Shown here one piece after another: positions 42,655 to 57,826 of a DNA stretch of 64,000 bases. The DNA comes from Lepidurus packardi (taxonomy: Eukaryota; Arthropoda; Branchiopoda; Notostraca; Triopsidae), in contig JAKZAN010000007.1 in assembly GCA_023053545.1 (NCBI GenBank), positions 10,168,001 through 10,232,000 of the forward strand, in the 5' to 3' direction. Each line of letters starts with the position of its first letter. Position 1 is the stretch's first letter. The notes beneath the pieces were generated by a model. That model saw nothing but the letters and a program-made list of their open reading frames with translations. It was not told the DNA's origin and made no database searches. Both the position numbers and the translations under genes were made by a program.

Positions 42655-42862
42655 AAAGCCCTCGTATACTTTAGCGTATTGATGCGAAAGAGTCATAGAT
42701 GGCACTGAGGTTTGTTAGTGTTTTGCGTAAGAAAGCCTTGCATTGTATCCGAAATGGAAGGGACAATCGCCTGTGCTTGATTGGTAAAAGTAAAGTTGCT
42801 AGTTTTAACGAAAAGTTTTCCGAAATTAAGCTTATATCAAGCTAAGGTATACGGTAGCCTTA
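42655..42862 (-). mobile_element. MITE-like element with terminal inverted repeats, copy 2
   Basis: About 208 bases. The left end AAAGCCCTCGTATACTTTAG and right end CTAAGGTATACGGTAGCCTT are imperfect inverted repeats of each other (about 23 bp). The body holds the shared core in reverse (TCATAGATGGCACTGA). No coding capacity. This copy defines the family boundaries. Confidence 0.75.
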
Positions 42863-44135
42863 AATCAACTATTTTGTGTTCTTATTTATGTGCACAGCTT
42901 TGGATCAAGCAAAGATAAGGAAGATTGGTGCAACACAATCCAAGGGGACCGTGCTACCGTGTCCGTGAAGCCTCTGCAAGTTACGCCATCTAGCGATGTC
43001 GTCGGAACTTCACACCTAACGCACGCCAAGTAACGACGCCATTTTGTTTCTAGTTCCCCTTTCTAGCTAACTCTTTAACTGAAGTTATTCTTCTATTCTC
43101 AGCTCATCAAGATCTATCTTAATTAAATTAACCTACAGTTTCTTAAGGTTATTTCTGCTTACTATTCTGCTTAACTATCAACAGTCTTACTAGATCAAGA
43201 AATTAAATTAATAAAACCTCTTGACCCTGCATTAACAGTCAAGTAAGAGTTGTTCGAGCTACACGATGTACACGATTCTTGAAATATTCCGTGTTTGGTT
43301 GGGGATACCCTCTCACCACCGTAGCCTTCAGCCAGCTTGCGGAAATTTTTGAAGACTTTCCATCACCCGGCTTTGGAGGCACTTGCTGGTTTGCAAGTAT
43401 TGACTTGAAACTATCACTAATCAAACCTTAGCTAACATTTTAATATCTTCTTACCAAGCGGAATTGGCCAGCCTTGTACATTTAAGCCTACCAAACTTAC
43501 AAGTTTGGATAGTCAGCTTGGTGTTGATCTTATGGACTTCCTGTCGCTTCACCCGCGTTAACAACGCTTATCGGAGAAACGCTACGCCCAGGTATTTACT
43601 GATCACCTTCATACTAGTCTTCTTTGAACACAACAGTATTCCAGCCGGTAAACTAAGGTTCTCTATTTCTTTAAATAAAACAGGATACGCGCCGTCATAT
43701 GCCCACTAATCACGCTAGGAATTACTTGGATCTTTGAGATAATCATCAATACCTCGTATCATATTTGGGGCGTCATCGCACTACTGAATGTGGTACACGC
43801 GGTAGTCCTCTTCGCCGTCTTTGTCTGCCAGGAGCACGTGCTCCGGTTACTGTACCCTCGCTGCCTGCCGCTACTGAAAGCATGGCGCAGTAGGGTACCG
43901 GCCTTTATGGGATGCCATTGCTGCGACCGATACGCCTCTGCTCCGCTAGAAACAGGAGAACCTGGATACTCTGTTCCGGTACCTTGTTAAGTTGTACCAA
44001 GCACGGAGCAGACCACACATTTTTCGCCAAATCAGTTAAAAAAAGTTCAAATCCTTGAACAAATCACCTTGGCTTCAAACTATGAAGCTATATTTCTTGA
44101 CTTTCAGATGGCCCTATCTTTGGTTTTTTTAGTCC

Positions 44136-44585
44136 AAGTGTCATTTCGCTTCTGTTGAGGCAAGTGTTTCCTATTTCAACTGCAAATTGATTCAACTGCA
44201 AAAAAATCCCTTAAATTTATAATTAATTTACGTTAATTTTTGGTTAGTTTTTTAATTGTAACGACATTTACTATGTTTTATTGGTAACATTAAAAACTTC
44301 AGCAATGAATGTCATCATCGTTCAAATCCTATTCTTATATTAACAGAAGTGTCTTAACTTAACTTCTTAACAGAAGTGTCATTTCGCTTCTGTTGAAACG
44401 ATTGTTCCGATTTTTAACTGCAAAATTGATCACTCAATACACTGCAATAGAACCCTTAAATTTACAATTAATTTGCGTTAATTTTTTAATTTTAACTACA
44501 TTTACTATATTTTATTGCTAATACGAAAAACTTCAGCCATGAATTTCATCATCGTTCAAATCCTATTCTTATATTCTAATACTAA
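44136..44585 (+). repeat. Two-copy tandem repeat, period about 236 bp
   Basis: TCATCATCGTTCAAATCCTA and GTGTCATTTCGCTTCTGTTG each occur twice, about 236 bases apart. AT-rich and diverged; non-coding. Confidence 0.85.
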
Positions 44586-44661
44586 AATTATTTCTTATTT
44601 TTAGACTGTCTTTATTTTCAATTTCTTTAATCTTTATTCCTTAATTTCTTTATTACCAACA

Positions 44662-44730
44662 TTGGCTCCCGTCTACCTTAGCTTATTGATGCGGAACTGT
44701 CACAGATGGCACTGGTGTTTGCTATTGCTA
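44662..44730 (-). repeat. Dispersed MITE-like repeat, copy 3
   Basis: TTGGCTCCCGTCTACCTTAG, then TTATTGATGCGG and CAGATGGCACTGGTGTTTG, the reverse of the shared core. The far terminus was not found. Confidence 0.65.
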
Positions 44731-45311
44731 TCAACAGACGATGATCATTTCTCGGCATTTTTTTTTCTTATTTCTTGGGACAACTTAAAACGGCCCACAT
44801 AATTTTAACTATTTAAAAATCTATTCTAAAAACTATTTTAAAATCGCAGTAATTTCTCATTTGAACTGCAGTTCTGTATCGAGTCAGTACTTCATCTACT
44901 CCACCAAGTAACAGAAATAAACACAGCTCCTTCCGTATACAATGTTCCACTGAAACGAAAACCGTTATTGAAATTCCAAACAAAATAAAGAAAACGCAAA
45001 GACTTCTATAGAATTAAACTTCGTGGTTTGATTGTAACCACATTTGGCTCGACTAACATCCTTTCCGAGTCCGTGGTCAACCTCAAGTATAAAAAATTGA
45101 CGACACTACCTATCCCCAGAACTAATGTATGTTCTTTGCAACTCTTTAGTATACATTCAGTACAATCTCTCCCACGAAAACAACGGGTCTTGCCCCTCAC
45201 ATTGTGAAACCCCGACTAGAATCTCGCTAAACTGAACTGTTCTGTAACTATAGCCTTCAAACGACTCCAGCAACCTAAGCCCACCACTAAACCATCATTA
45301 AGCTAAGATCA

Positions 45312-46082
45312 ATGGCTAAATTAACCTTCCTAGTACCTTTACTCCTGCTTTCAACCCAACTGAGCCTTGTGCAATGCATCGTAGTGTCCCAATATCTTCC
45401 TACCATCCAAAAGTGTTGCCCTGAAGATCAACAGCTAGTTTTGCCCAATAACAGTCAATGTCAATCTAGAAGGCTTCCGAGCGGCTTTTGGCCACTAAAA
45501 GCACTCGATTTATATTCGCAGTCAATACTCGACATCGCTAAGACAGACTGGCAACTAGAAATCGGATTCCCTGTTTGTACAACAGAAGATCTGCGTCACA
45601 CGCATTATGCCCGAGGCAATGTTGACAGTCCGATTACGCCATCTAGCGACGGCCAATTGTACTTACAAGAATATCAATTGCTTCTGCCCGCGAGTTCCTT
45701 TTGCGTAGATGAAACTGAACAAGGCGGTTCTCTTCAAACAGTGATTCACTATTGCTTTGCAAACCTATCAAACATCCACAAATGTTGTCCAGAACGATCT
45801 GCAGTTCTATTGGTGGATTACGGCATTCAATGTAGTAACTTTTCCGTACCTTTACATCCCTCGGACTTCAGATGGCAAATGACTTACGGTTTCCCTGACT
45901 GCGATTTCTATCCTCTAAACCCAGAGGAAGAAGACTCTTCTTTCTATGCCTTGCCCTCGGGGCAGCTCTGGCTGCCCTTCAAGGATGAGAACCACAGCGT
46001 TGTAATTAAAGAATACTGCATCGACTACGTTTTAAAAAACGGTTGGCCATCGGAAGAGGTATTCTTCTTAGAATCAAATTGA
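45312..46082 (+). CDS. Secreted protein of two Methuselah-type ectodomain repeats
   Basis: 256 residues, single exon, signal peptide MAKLTFLVPLLLLSTQLSLV then C. Two tandem modules of about 110 residues. Module 1: IQKCCPEDQQL, C, a W-containing centre, IGFPVC, SDGQLYL, SFCVDE. Module 2: IHKCCPERSAVL, C, W, YGFPDCDFYPL, LPSGQLWLP, EYCIDYVL. The CCP...C...W...FPxC...L...GxL...YCxD pattern is that of the extracellular part of arthropod Methuselah-like receptors. There is no transmembrane segment. Its neighbour 1.3 kb upstream is the 7TM half of such a receptor without an ectodomain. A soluble decoy or ligand carrier is an inference. N-glycosylation sites (NNS, NLS, NFS, NHS) are present. Confidence 0.75.
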   Translation: MAKLTFLVPLLLLSTQLSLVQCIVVSQYLPTIQKCCPEDQQLVLPNNSQCQSRRLPSGFWPLKALDLYSQSILDIAKTDWQLEIGFPVCTTEDLRHTHYARGNVDSPITPSSDGQLYLQEYQLLLPASSFCVDETEQGGSLQTVIHYCFANLSNIHKCCPERSAVLLVDYGIQCSNFSVPLHPSDFRWQMTYGFPDCDFYPLNPEEEDSSFYALPSGQLWLPFKDENHSVVIKEYCIDYVLKNGWPSEEVFFLESN

Positions 46083-46543
46083 AGAATCTAACTAGAATAG
46101 TTGAAATAGGAATTCATACTTCAAATAATAATTCGTTTTTCTTTTCTTTTTTCAAAGATAAACGCCTTTATATGCTTCAGCACAGCCAACGCCATCTACC
46201 CATGCTTCTTGTTAACAGTTCTTAGTGCCATCTTTGGTGAACTCGCTTTTCATCTTTAAAACAACCGATAAATTACCACAAAAATGACACTGAATGGTTA
46301 AGAATAAATGAGACCAGAAAAAGCGAAAGTAAGGTAATTGTGAACCCAAACATTGGGAATAAACGAAATCCCTTGAAGATAAAATTGATTTCGAATTAAA
46401 TGAATGCTTAAAAAGCACTAACGTGGAACCAGTTTTGAATGATTTGAACGAATGCGAAAATAATTTGAATTTGAACTAGTTACTTAGTTTGTCAGGTTAT
46501 TTTTCAAATGATGTAATCATGATATTGAACACTTGTTTTACCT
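46083..46543. other. Intergenic, nothing recognised
   Basis: 3' flanks of two convergent genes. CGCCATCT and TGCCATCT words at 46191 and 46228 echo the core of the dispersed repeat but are too short to call. Confidence 0.45.
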
Positions 46544-50599
<4,056 letters not shown>

Positions 50600-50967
50600 G
50601 ATCACGTTTATGATTGTTAAAAGCACACAATTCAATTAATAACACAATATTTTCATGGTAAACCACGCTTTAGAAATCAATGTTTTGGCTCTTTCAGACA
50701 TGTTTTGTGCACGCTGAACGGACGTTTTTCAAACTGTGGCGCTAGTTAGTTGGCGCGAGATTCAAATTTGAAACCGCGTAACGCGGAACTACGAAAGCAC
50801 AACGGTCATAACCGTTTTCGAAAGAAAAATCAAAGCATCAAAGAAATACTATAACAGAAACAAAAATTTCACATGATATAGTCTCAAGACGCGAAATAAC
50901 GACACAGCGTAGATATACTAAGATATTACAGGTCTACTTGCCATTCTTAGAATTTGTTTTAAGAGTT

Positions 50968-51747
50968 TCACAGAATTTGAACTATAGTAGCAAAAGCGGG
51001 AACGTCAGTTGACAACTTGGGTTTCTCTTGCACGAGTCGTTTGTGCTCTTCATAGGCTAGTTTAGCCGTCTCGGGCCTGTCTACCCAATGCAGGATGATG
51101 TCTTGATCAGAGGGACACGTTTGGGTGAAGATGTCATTGTTATACGCCTCGTGCATGTATCGCCAAAAGGCGGACAAAGAGGGCGAGATGTAGTAGTGTT
51201 TCAGCTGTTCACAGGCTACGCGCACGTGTTGCAATTTGGGCAGTAGCTCGCAGTCTAAATGCGACAACTGGGAACCACAGAGGTATGTAGTACCGTTGGT
51301 TTGTAAGTAGTAATTGAGTTTCCTTAACTCGGCTTCTAATTGGGTGGGGTCTTTGGACACGGCTTTGATGTAGAAGCAAAAACGCGAGAAGATATCCTTG
51401 ACTGCTTGGTCCGTTGCGGGGTTATCGTAGGCTAATCCGCCACCTGGGTAGCGCTGGTCCAAGTGTGTCACGATATCCTCCACGCTATCCCAAGCTTCCT
51501 CGCCGTCTGCGAGCGCCGGAAGCCGTCGCAGTCCGCGCGCGCGGAATTCGGCGGGGGGTTTGGCGAGATTAATCGTCGCCACTCGGAAGCTGAGCTGGTT
51601 AGGACTGTGCAACGACTTGACCAACAAGATCATGAACAGACGCTGGCAAAACGGACAGGCGCCGTAACGCTGGCCATCGGCGCCTGCTTTGGCGTAGAGG
51701 ACGATCGACGCGCCAGACTTTGCGCCACTTGATTCAGGCGACGCCAT
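50968..51747 (-). CDS. Clic: Chloride intracellular channel (CLIC) family protein
   Basis: 259 residues, single exon. GST-fold protein that exists as a soluble form and can insert into membranes. N-terminal thioredoxin-like part with KAGADGQRYGACPFCQRLFM, the CLIC signature including the redox-active CPFC motif and the putative transmembrane helix that follows. C-terminal all-alpha part with LCGSQLSHLDCELLPKLQHV, then AFWRYMHEAY. Similar to the insect and nematode (exc-4) members, which have a C-terminal extension. High local GC content compared with neighbours. Confidence 0.92.
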   Translation of the reverse strand: MASPESSGAKSGASIVLYAKAGADGQRYGACPFCQRLFMILLVKSLHSPNQLSFRVATINLAKPPAEFRARGLRRLPALADGEEAWDSVEDIVTHLDQRYPGGGLAYDNPATDQAVKDIFSRFCFYIKAVSKDPTQLEAELRKLNYYLQTNGTTYLCGSQLSHLDCELLPKLQHVRVACEQLKHYYISPSLSAFWRYMHEAYNNDIFTQTCPSDQDIILHWVDRPETAKLAYEEHKRLVQEKPKLSTDVPAFATIVQIL

Positions 51748-52921
51748 TAATAACCGTTCCCGGACTCACTTGACCTCCGCTAGCCAGCTCCTTTAACCTT
51801 CTTGACGGTGCCAAGTATGCCCGCAGCCACAAAGGCTTACGAGACACTCACTAGCTTAAAGATCACCAAACACATTCACTCGGTTTCCGAGAGTGACAAC
51901 TGCCAATCCACAATACGTTAGACTGACACGGATGTCACCCGACGGTGCAATGAAGGGTGAGAACGGAAGAGTTCAGCTCTTGAAGGACCTGCTTAACTCA
52001 TCAACGCCAAGTGACTGCCTCTACAGTAACACAGATCCGGCACAGATGGAACAACAAGTTCTAATGCTGGGTTGAGGCGAAACGTCGAGGGCGTCAGGCG
52101 AATAAGGCAACAGGACCCCGGGTTTGGCAGGGGCGTCGTCACGTGTTCCGAACTATTTTCGTCTGTCTAGGACTTCCGCTTGCCGGTCAGGTATTTTAAC
52201 ACCCATTATTGAGCGATGAATACCCTATTCTCGCGGTAATACTAGAAAGGGGCTTGCCGAACATCTAACCGTAACATGCTGGAAAACTCTCAATCCTACC
52301 GGACCACGGCGCAACACTACCATTGACATTGACATCACATCACCGCAAGTACATGCTAAATGGCAGTGGTTTTCTCGCTCTACTGCTCTACGCTAGAGTG
52401 GCGACGCCTTTTGGTGTCCAAATTGGCCTAGAATGAGCTAAACCTGGGCAGTTGCAACTACCCTAACTTGGGGTGATTAGAACTACCCTCAATCGGGAAG
52501 TTCCAACTACCCTGGGCGGTTCCAACTACCCACACCCCACTAGATCGCAACTCCCCCAAGATTAATGACACCACCTCCTGCAATTACGTCGCACAAAGAG
52601 TAACAATGGTAAGCTCATTAGTTCAAACGTCAACCCGCCTTGGCTGGCTGATCCTGCTGCGTGATAAAGGAGGCTATCTTTTGGTCGAAAAGGAATAACG
52701 TTGCACGCACGTGTTCGGGGACTTGAACCTTGCTCCTCTTCTCTCTTTTCCCCGGATAGATTTCTCGCAGGAAAACGAATTAGTGACATGCCTCTACAAG
52801 GAATTCCGCCCGCAGGGGAGCTAGAACACAACAGACCTGACCAGAGCTAAAGGGGTTTTTCAAGGTCGGATAAGCTACCAAGGGAGTAGCCGTTGTAGGT
52901 TTGTTCAGAGTTACAAGTGGA
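51748..52921. other. Intergenic; short AACTACCC repeats
   Basis: No gene supported. 52450-52540 carries five irregular AACTACCC(T) words. An open frame near 51893-52130 ends in a TTGAGGCGAAACGTCGAGG context that could be retro-element debris, but nothing decisive. Confidence 0.4.
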
Positions 52922-54340
52922 ATGGCTCAGGCAGGCAAGTCTGCGGTGCTCAAAGCGTATGGTGAGCATGACAACATCGAGGTTTGAGTTTCCCATAGAT
53001 TCCGTTGATTCCCGTAAGTGTTTCTCAGGTTCAAAGTGTTGTTAGGTTGAAGATGCTACGTTTGGTGACGCGTTGCGACCGGGGGAAGTTGAGGTGGAGG
53101 TGGAATGTTGTGGCTTGAATTTCGTGGATGTTTACACCAGAAGAGGTCTACTTCAAAGCTACGGTCTACCTCTCGTCCTGGGGTTGGAATGTTCAGGAGT
53201 GGTAACTCATACTGGGGAGGAGATTCTTGAAATTCAAGTAAAAAAAACAAAGTGGTCGAGGGATTTACCTTGAAGGCTGTACGGTAATTAGAAACCTTTT
53301 CACTTTGGGGGGGCTTTTTAAGGTTGGGGATCGTGTGTTGGTCCATACCGGACACCCGGGTTTGTTTACGAGCCGCGTGCGTGTCAAAGCAAGCGATTGT
53401 CATAAGTTGCCCGAGTCCATGTCGTTGCAACATGCCAGCGCGATTGCGATCAGTTACTTGACGGCGTACTTCTGTTTGTTCGATATTGGGAACTTGCGAG
53501 ACGGTCAGACGGTCTTCATCCCCTCAGCCGCAGGTACTTGTCCCCATTAGATTCATTGTTACGACAGATAGAACTGCTTAGTTATCAAGGTTTTTGTGTT
53601 CTGAATGTTAAGACTTTGAATTGACTTTGAATGTTAAAGACCATTGAATTGTTGGTGAAGTGGCAGTATTTTGTAGGGGGCGTTGGATGGGCTGCTACAC
53701 AGTTAGCAAGGACGAAAGCTAACGTGAAAATAATCGGATCAGCCTCGTTAACCAAGCACGAGCTCATTAAAGAGAATGGGGTGGACATAGCAATCGACTC
53801 GCAGAGCAGTGAATGGGAGGAAATGATCCGAAGTGTGTGCCCGGAAGGGGTAGACGTAGCCCTAGATAATACCGCGGGTGGTAATTTCCGCAGGACCCAG
53901 AATATATTGAACCATTTGGGGAAAGCTATTATAATTGGTAAAACTAAATCTGAGTATCCGTAGAATTTTCTAGAATTTTCTAGAATTGTTCTAGAATTTA
54001 AAAAACAGATTTTTCCATGAATTAGAACTTGTGTTTACACTTAGGGGCGAATGGGATGTTGGACACAAAGGAGGACATGCTAGAAACAGAACCTGTTGAC
54101 GTCTTGGAACTCATTCTGAACAGTAGAAGTGTAGCTGGGTTTCATCTAACCTTGCTGAAAGAGAAAATCCCTAAACGCTACAAGGAAGTCTTGGAAATCA
54201 TCTTCGAGTTGTACGAAAATGGCGTCATCATGCCACGCATTGATACCACGTGGCCCATGGCGCGCGTAATGGACGCCATCAAGCGGATAGAAAAGCGGGA
54301 AAACGTGGGGAAGGTTTTACTGCTCAGTAAAAATTACTAA
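52922..54340 (+). CDS. VAT1/zeta-crystallin-like quinone oxidoreductase
   Basis: Zinc-independent medium-chain dehydrogenase/reductase binding NADPH, of the synaptic-vesicle VAT-1 type. Exons 52922-52981, 53046-53237, 53323-53533, 53677-53937, 54045-54340; all in frame. Landmarks: GEVEVEVECCGLNFVDVYTR, LVLGLECSGVV, VGDRVLV, ASAIAISYLTAY, the Rossmann motif AGGVGWAATQLA, ENGVDIAID, the substrate-domain return TEPVDVLELI...SVAGFHL, and the C-terminal IKRIEKRENVGKVLL. Only about 345 residues, without the long N- or C-terminal extensions of vertebrate VAT1. The end of the gene is duplicated in tandem just downstream. Confidence 0.88.
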
Positions 54341-54920
54341 AAAATGCTTGTTGTGTTAAAAGGATCAGTCTTCAATATAGCTGTGATACCATAGAGAAAT
54401 TTGTTTACTTTCTTGAAGTGTTACGCGAGCAAAGAGGCAAAGAATCTTGTGTTTTGGTTTGTTTTACTGGATCAACAAGCTTCCCAGACTTCCTTTTCTA
54501 TCACCAGGACCCATCTTCCCTAAGGTTTAGCGTCGATAGAAGAAGAGAAAATCCCTAAACGCTACAAGGAAGTCTTGGAAATCATCTTCGAGTTGTACGA
54601 AAATGGCGTCGTCATGCCACGCATTGATACCACGTGGCCCATGGCGCGCGTAATGGACGCCATCAAGCGGATAGAAAAGAGGGAAAACGTGGGGAAGGTT
54701 TTGCTGCTCAGTAAAAATTACTAAAAAATACTTGTTGTGTTAAAAGGATCAGTCTTCAATATAGCTGTGATACCATTGAGAAATGTGTTTACTTTCTGAA
54801 GTGTTACGCTAGCAATGGGGCAAAGAATCTTGTGTTTTGGTTTGTTTTGCTGGATCAACAAGCTTCCCAGACTTCCTTTTCTATCACCAGGACCCTTCTT
54901 CCCTAAGGTTTAGCGTCGAT
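54160..54920 (+). repeat. Tandem duplication of the VAT1-like gene 3' end
   Basis: Copy 1 54160-54538 and copy 2 54543-54920 are nearly identical (period about 383). The unit includes the last roughly 60 codons, the stop and about 200 bases of 3' flank. Copy 2 has an intact frame (one Ile/Val difference) but no upstream exons, so it is a dead partial copy or an alternative 3' exon. Confidence 0.88.
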
Positions 54921-55030
54921 ACAAACAACTTGGTCATTCTCAGATCATCGAAGAGAGTTTGGAAGAGTAGATGGTGACTAAAAGGGCTGACTAGCTCGTA
55001 AATTTTCTGTTCGGGAAATTGCGGAAAGTT

Positions 55031-57354
55031 ATGCCGTGTTTGAAACTGATCAAAGCAGTAATCGCTCGTGGTTTGTTTGCAATTCATGCGTTTGTTACTG
55101 TCTGGCGAGTGGTGGACACCAAGAATGGCGAAGCGTCGTACTGGTTTCTAGCTGCCGCAATATTACTACTTATTTTTGAGGGAATGGTTTCTGTGTGCAG
55201 TCGAAACGGCGAAGAAATGAAATGGCAAGTAGAGTTTCCATTTCTTCCTGGGTTCAAATTTCTGTTCCTTAAACTGTAACTTCAAATATGACGAATCTAA
55301 AGTCAAGTTCTTCTAAATTTAACTTTGCAAGGACTTGAAAATGTTAGAAAATGTTAGACATTTCTGGATGTTTTTTGGAATTTTAGGGAGTTCAGTTAAT
55401 CCCAGAAATTCAAGCTAAACATTGCTGAAGAATTTGAGTAAACAAGGGCTTCTCTTTCTAAATAAAAGGACTTTGCTTTATAAACATAAACATGACAGAC
55501 ACGTTGGAAGTGTATGTTCGAAAACTGAACTGAAACTTCCATCGATATTTTTGAAAACAAAGAAATCCCAACACATTTCAAACTATTTCTTCCGATTGAT
55601 TTATATCAACTATTTATTCCAAATTGATTATGGCGGGGTAGCATAGGTTCTGCCCAAGTGTGTTCCTCTACTTGTTGAGCGTCGTTCCTCCCATTTGGGT
55701 GCTCGAATTGGACATGGCTATGGAAAGGCAAGATTTCCGCAGAAATCACACTCGAGCTGCCGTTAAATCCGAGCAGCTTTCCTCCATCCTCAATTTTGTA
55801 GCATAATCCTTATAATTTACCATCAGAGTTCAAATTTAACACTCTCAATGTCCATAGAGTATCAATATCTCTTTACCGCGAGAAACGTGGACCAAAGTTC
55901 TTGAGCAGATTTCCTTAGTAATGCTTATTACTGGCCGTTGGCTCTTACCCAAAGGTGAACCCTTCTTATCTTTTCCTCTTCTCCTCGAAACACAAATTAC
56001 TCCATTTTCCTAAGTATGTAACTACATTTTGTTTAGGCGATCTCACTAGGGACCAACTCTCACAATTACTGCTGGTATATCTGGGCATGGCTGCAGATAT
56101 TGTTGAACTCTTCGAAGCATTCAAAGAAGACGCTGTAGTCGAAAATCTCGAATTAACCTACGCTATTCTAGGTAACTTGAATCTCTATTAATCGCAGTTG
56201 GAACAATTAAACTCTTGGTCAAAAGCGATACATTTCTACCCCATTTCTAAAATTACTGCTGAATAAAATTGGCAGGAATTTGGTCTTGGAGTCTACTGCA
56301 GTTTACGTTAGTGCTGACGGCCACCCACGCTCGCAAACCCCGCTTGGGAGTGGATTCCCCCCGCCTGCCAAGTCGTGACGAGGACCAGAATGTCTGCATC
56401 CGGTTCGAAGAAAGCATCGACATGGACATTGTAGCCATCCTAACCACCGTAATTCTGCAAGACGGGCCTTTCCTCGTACTTCGCATGACCCTCATCTTCC
56501 ACTACAACGTAATCAGCTACCTCAACATCTTCTTTACCTGCAAGAACACCCTGGTCGCCTCCTTGCAGTTGTATCGCTTCTCTGTCCTGTGCGTTGAGCG
56601 CCGAGCTGCCAAGAAATTAAATCCTCACGTAGAAATCTTGAGTTTAAACGAAGACAATTCCTCCTTCGATGACGTGTCGGAACGGACCAACACTCCTAGC
56701 GATGATAACGGATCTGAAATCCGGATCCAAATCACTAAAGCTCCGCTGATGGAGCCCATTCTAGAAGAAGACTGCGACGAAGTCATGCAGCCCGAAAATA
56801 GCTTCAAGCGGCAGAAATTCTATGAATCTGACAGCGATATCTCGGACCTCCAAGGGCGAACCGAGCCCATGGACTTGTGTTGGCAACGGCGGCACTCTGA
56901 CTCGGATTTGTCCGAGCTAGAAAACGAATCCGTGCAGCGCCACAGAAATAAACGATCTTCGATCCGTAAGCAGCAATTTGACCCTCGGTACCTGAAACCA
57001 AGTGATCGGAGTGATCCTAACGCAAGTACCAAAGGCAGGACGAACCTTAGAGACCATCGACGTCAAAATGGTTTGCGGAAGGAGATTAAATCTTTAAAAA
57101 GCCCATTGATCAACGATTCTGTACGATTATCACTGCAGAATTACGATAAATCACACCCGGCATTGATGACAAAGGATTCAAGACACCTAGCCAAGCCTTT
57201 TTTGAAAGAAACACTGTACAGAAACGTTCCTTCGACCAGACCTGTGATGCCAGGAAGTGGAAATCTAAAATCAGCACGAAGTTTACCCCACGGAAATATC
57301 TATGATCGAATCCGGTCTGAGAGTGTTGATTCTCGGCTAGAAAGTTATGTCTGA
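55031..57354 (+). CDS. Tmem26: TMEM26-like multi-pass membrane protein
   Basis: Exons 55031-about 55231, 55642-55797, 55858-55954, 56037-56171, 56276-57354; junctions keep frame. The first exon has two hydrophobic spans (VIARGLFAIHAFVTVWRVV, FLAAAILLLIFEGMV). Then FCPSVFLYLLSVVPPIWVLE, LVMLITGRWLLP, GDLTRDQLSQLLLVYLGMAADIVELFE and WSWSLLQFTLVLTA follow, the order and spacing of the conserved TMEM26 family. The last 240 residues are a charged, disordered cytosolic tail rich in Ser/Asp/Arg (SDSDISDL, RRHSDSDLSEL) that could be phosphorylated. Function of the family is poorly known. The start at 55031 was chosen over 55019 because it begins directly before the first span; either is possible. Confidence 0.82.
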
Positions 57355-57826
57355 CCTATAATTTTCTAGATTATTTTCTGTTGACCGAGTGGAACGCTTT
57401 GGATGGTGGTAAATCGTTGTTCAGAAATACAGGAATTATTGCTTAACACTGAATCTGCACTTGAATCGGCAGAAAACACATTGCTTCAGAATTAGGAAAG
57501 AAATACATAGTTAAACGCTTCAATATAACCAAAAACGAACTAAAATTGAAATGTTGAAAAACTTGAACTAAACGAAATTTGAAAAATGACTTTAAAAATT
57601 CAGAAAAATTGCTTCAAATGCTAACATGAGCTCAGCAATTATAAGGTGGAACCGATTCCTGAGATCCTATTACTTCCAAATTTTACAATCAACTTAAGAA
57701 AACAAGATTAATCCTGAGAAAATCTCAATAACGCAACTAAATTATTAGTAAATTTAGGTCAACTTGAAACAAAGATCCGGATTGAGCAGCAATTTCGCAG
57801 ATTGAGATCAGAAATACGAAACAATT
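57355..57826. other. Intergenic between convergent genes
   Basis: AT-rich 3' flanks of TMEM26 and the coiled-coil gene. Nothing recognised. Confidence 0.5.

Larger units (their letters stand above)
40822..43990 (+). pseudogene. Methuselah-like 7TM gene, ectodomain-less and incomplete
   Basis: Exons seen: 40822-about 41168 (short acidic N-terminus, TM1 and TM2: YSMLVAYSSLIFSIFPLAIF, GLNIMSYVASTCVSYILYG), 41609-41697 (TM3: HYFALCVYSWMGVLCFDMFW), a possible exon from 42898 (FGSSKDKEDW), about 43460-43591 (TM5-like) and 43684-43990 (TM6-TM7: PLITLGITWIFEIII, WGVIALLNVVHAVVLFAVFV). The pattern fits secretin-like Methuselah receptors. The cysteine-rich ectodomain is not found upstream, and the TM4/second extracellular loop part (usually YxxYxWGxP...CWF) is absent. 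The intron between TM3 and TM5 is filled with tandem repeats and a MITE. No start codon or signal peptide that I trust. Probably a broken gene or one whose missing exons diverged; splice signals of the visible exons are intact. Confidence 0.6.
43991..45311. other. Intergenic with tandem repeat and MITE copy
   Basis: Holds a two-copy repeat (44136-44585), dispersed repeat copy 3 (44662-44730) and a TATAAAAAA at 45088-45096 that may serve the downstream gene. No coding exon supported. Confidence 0.55.

Noticed and set aside
51893-52075. Possible small gene ending ...QQVLMLG
   Set aside because: No start context, splice partner or recognised domain; perhaps retro-element debris but not supportable.
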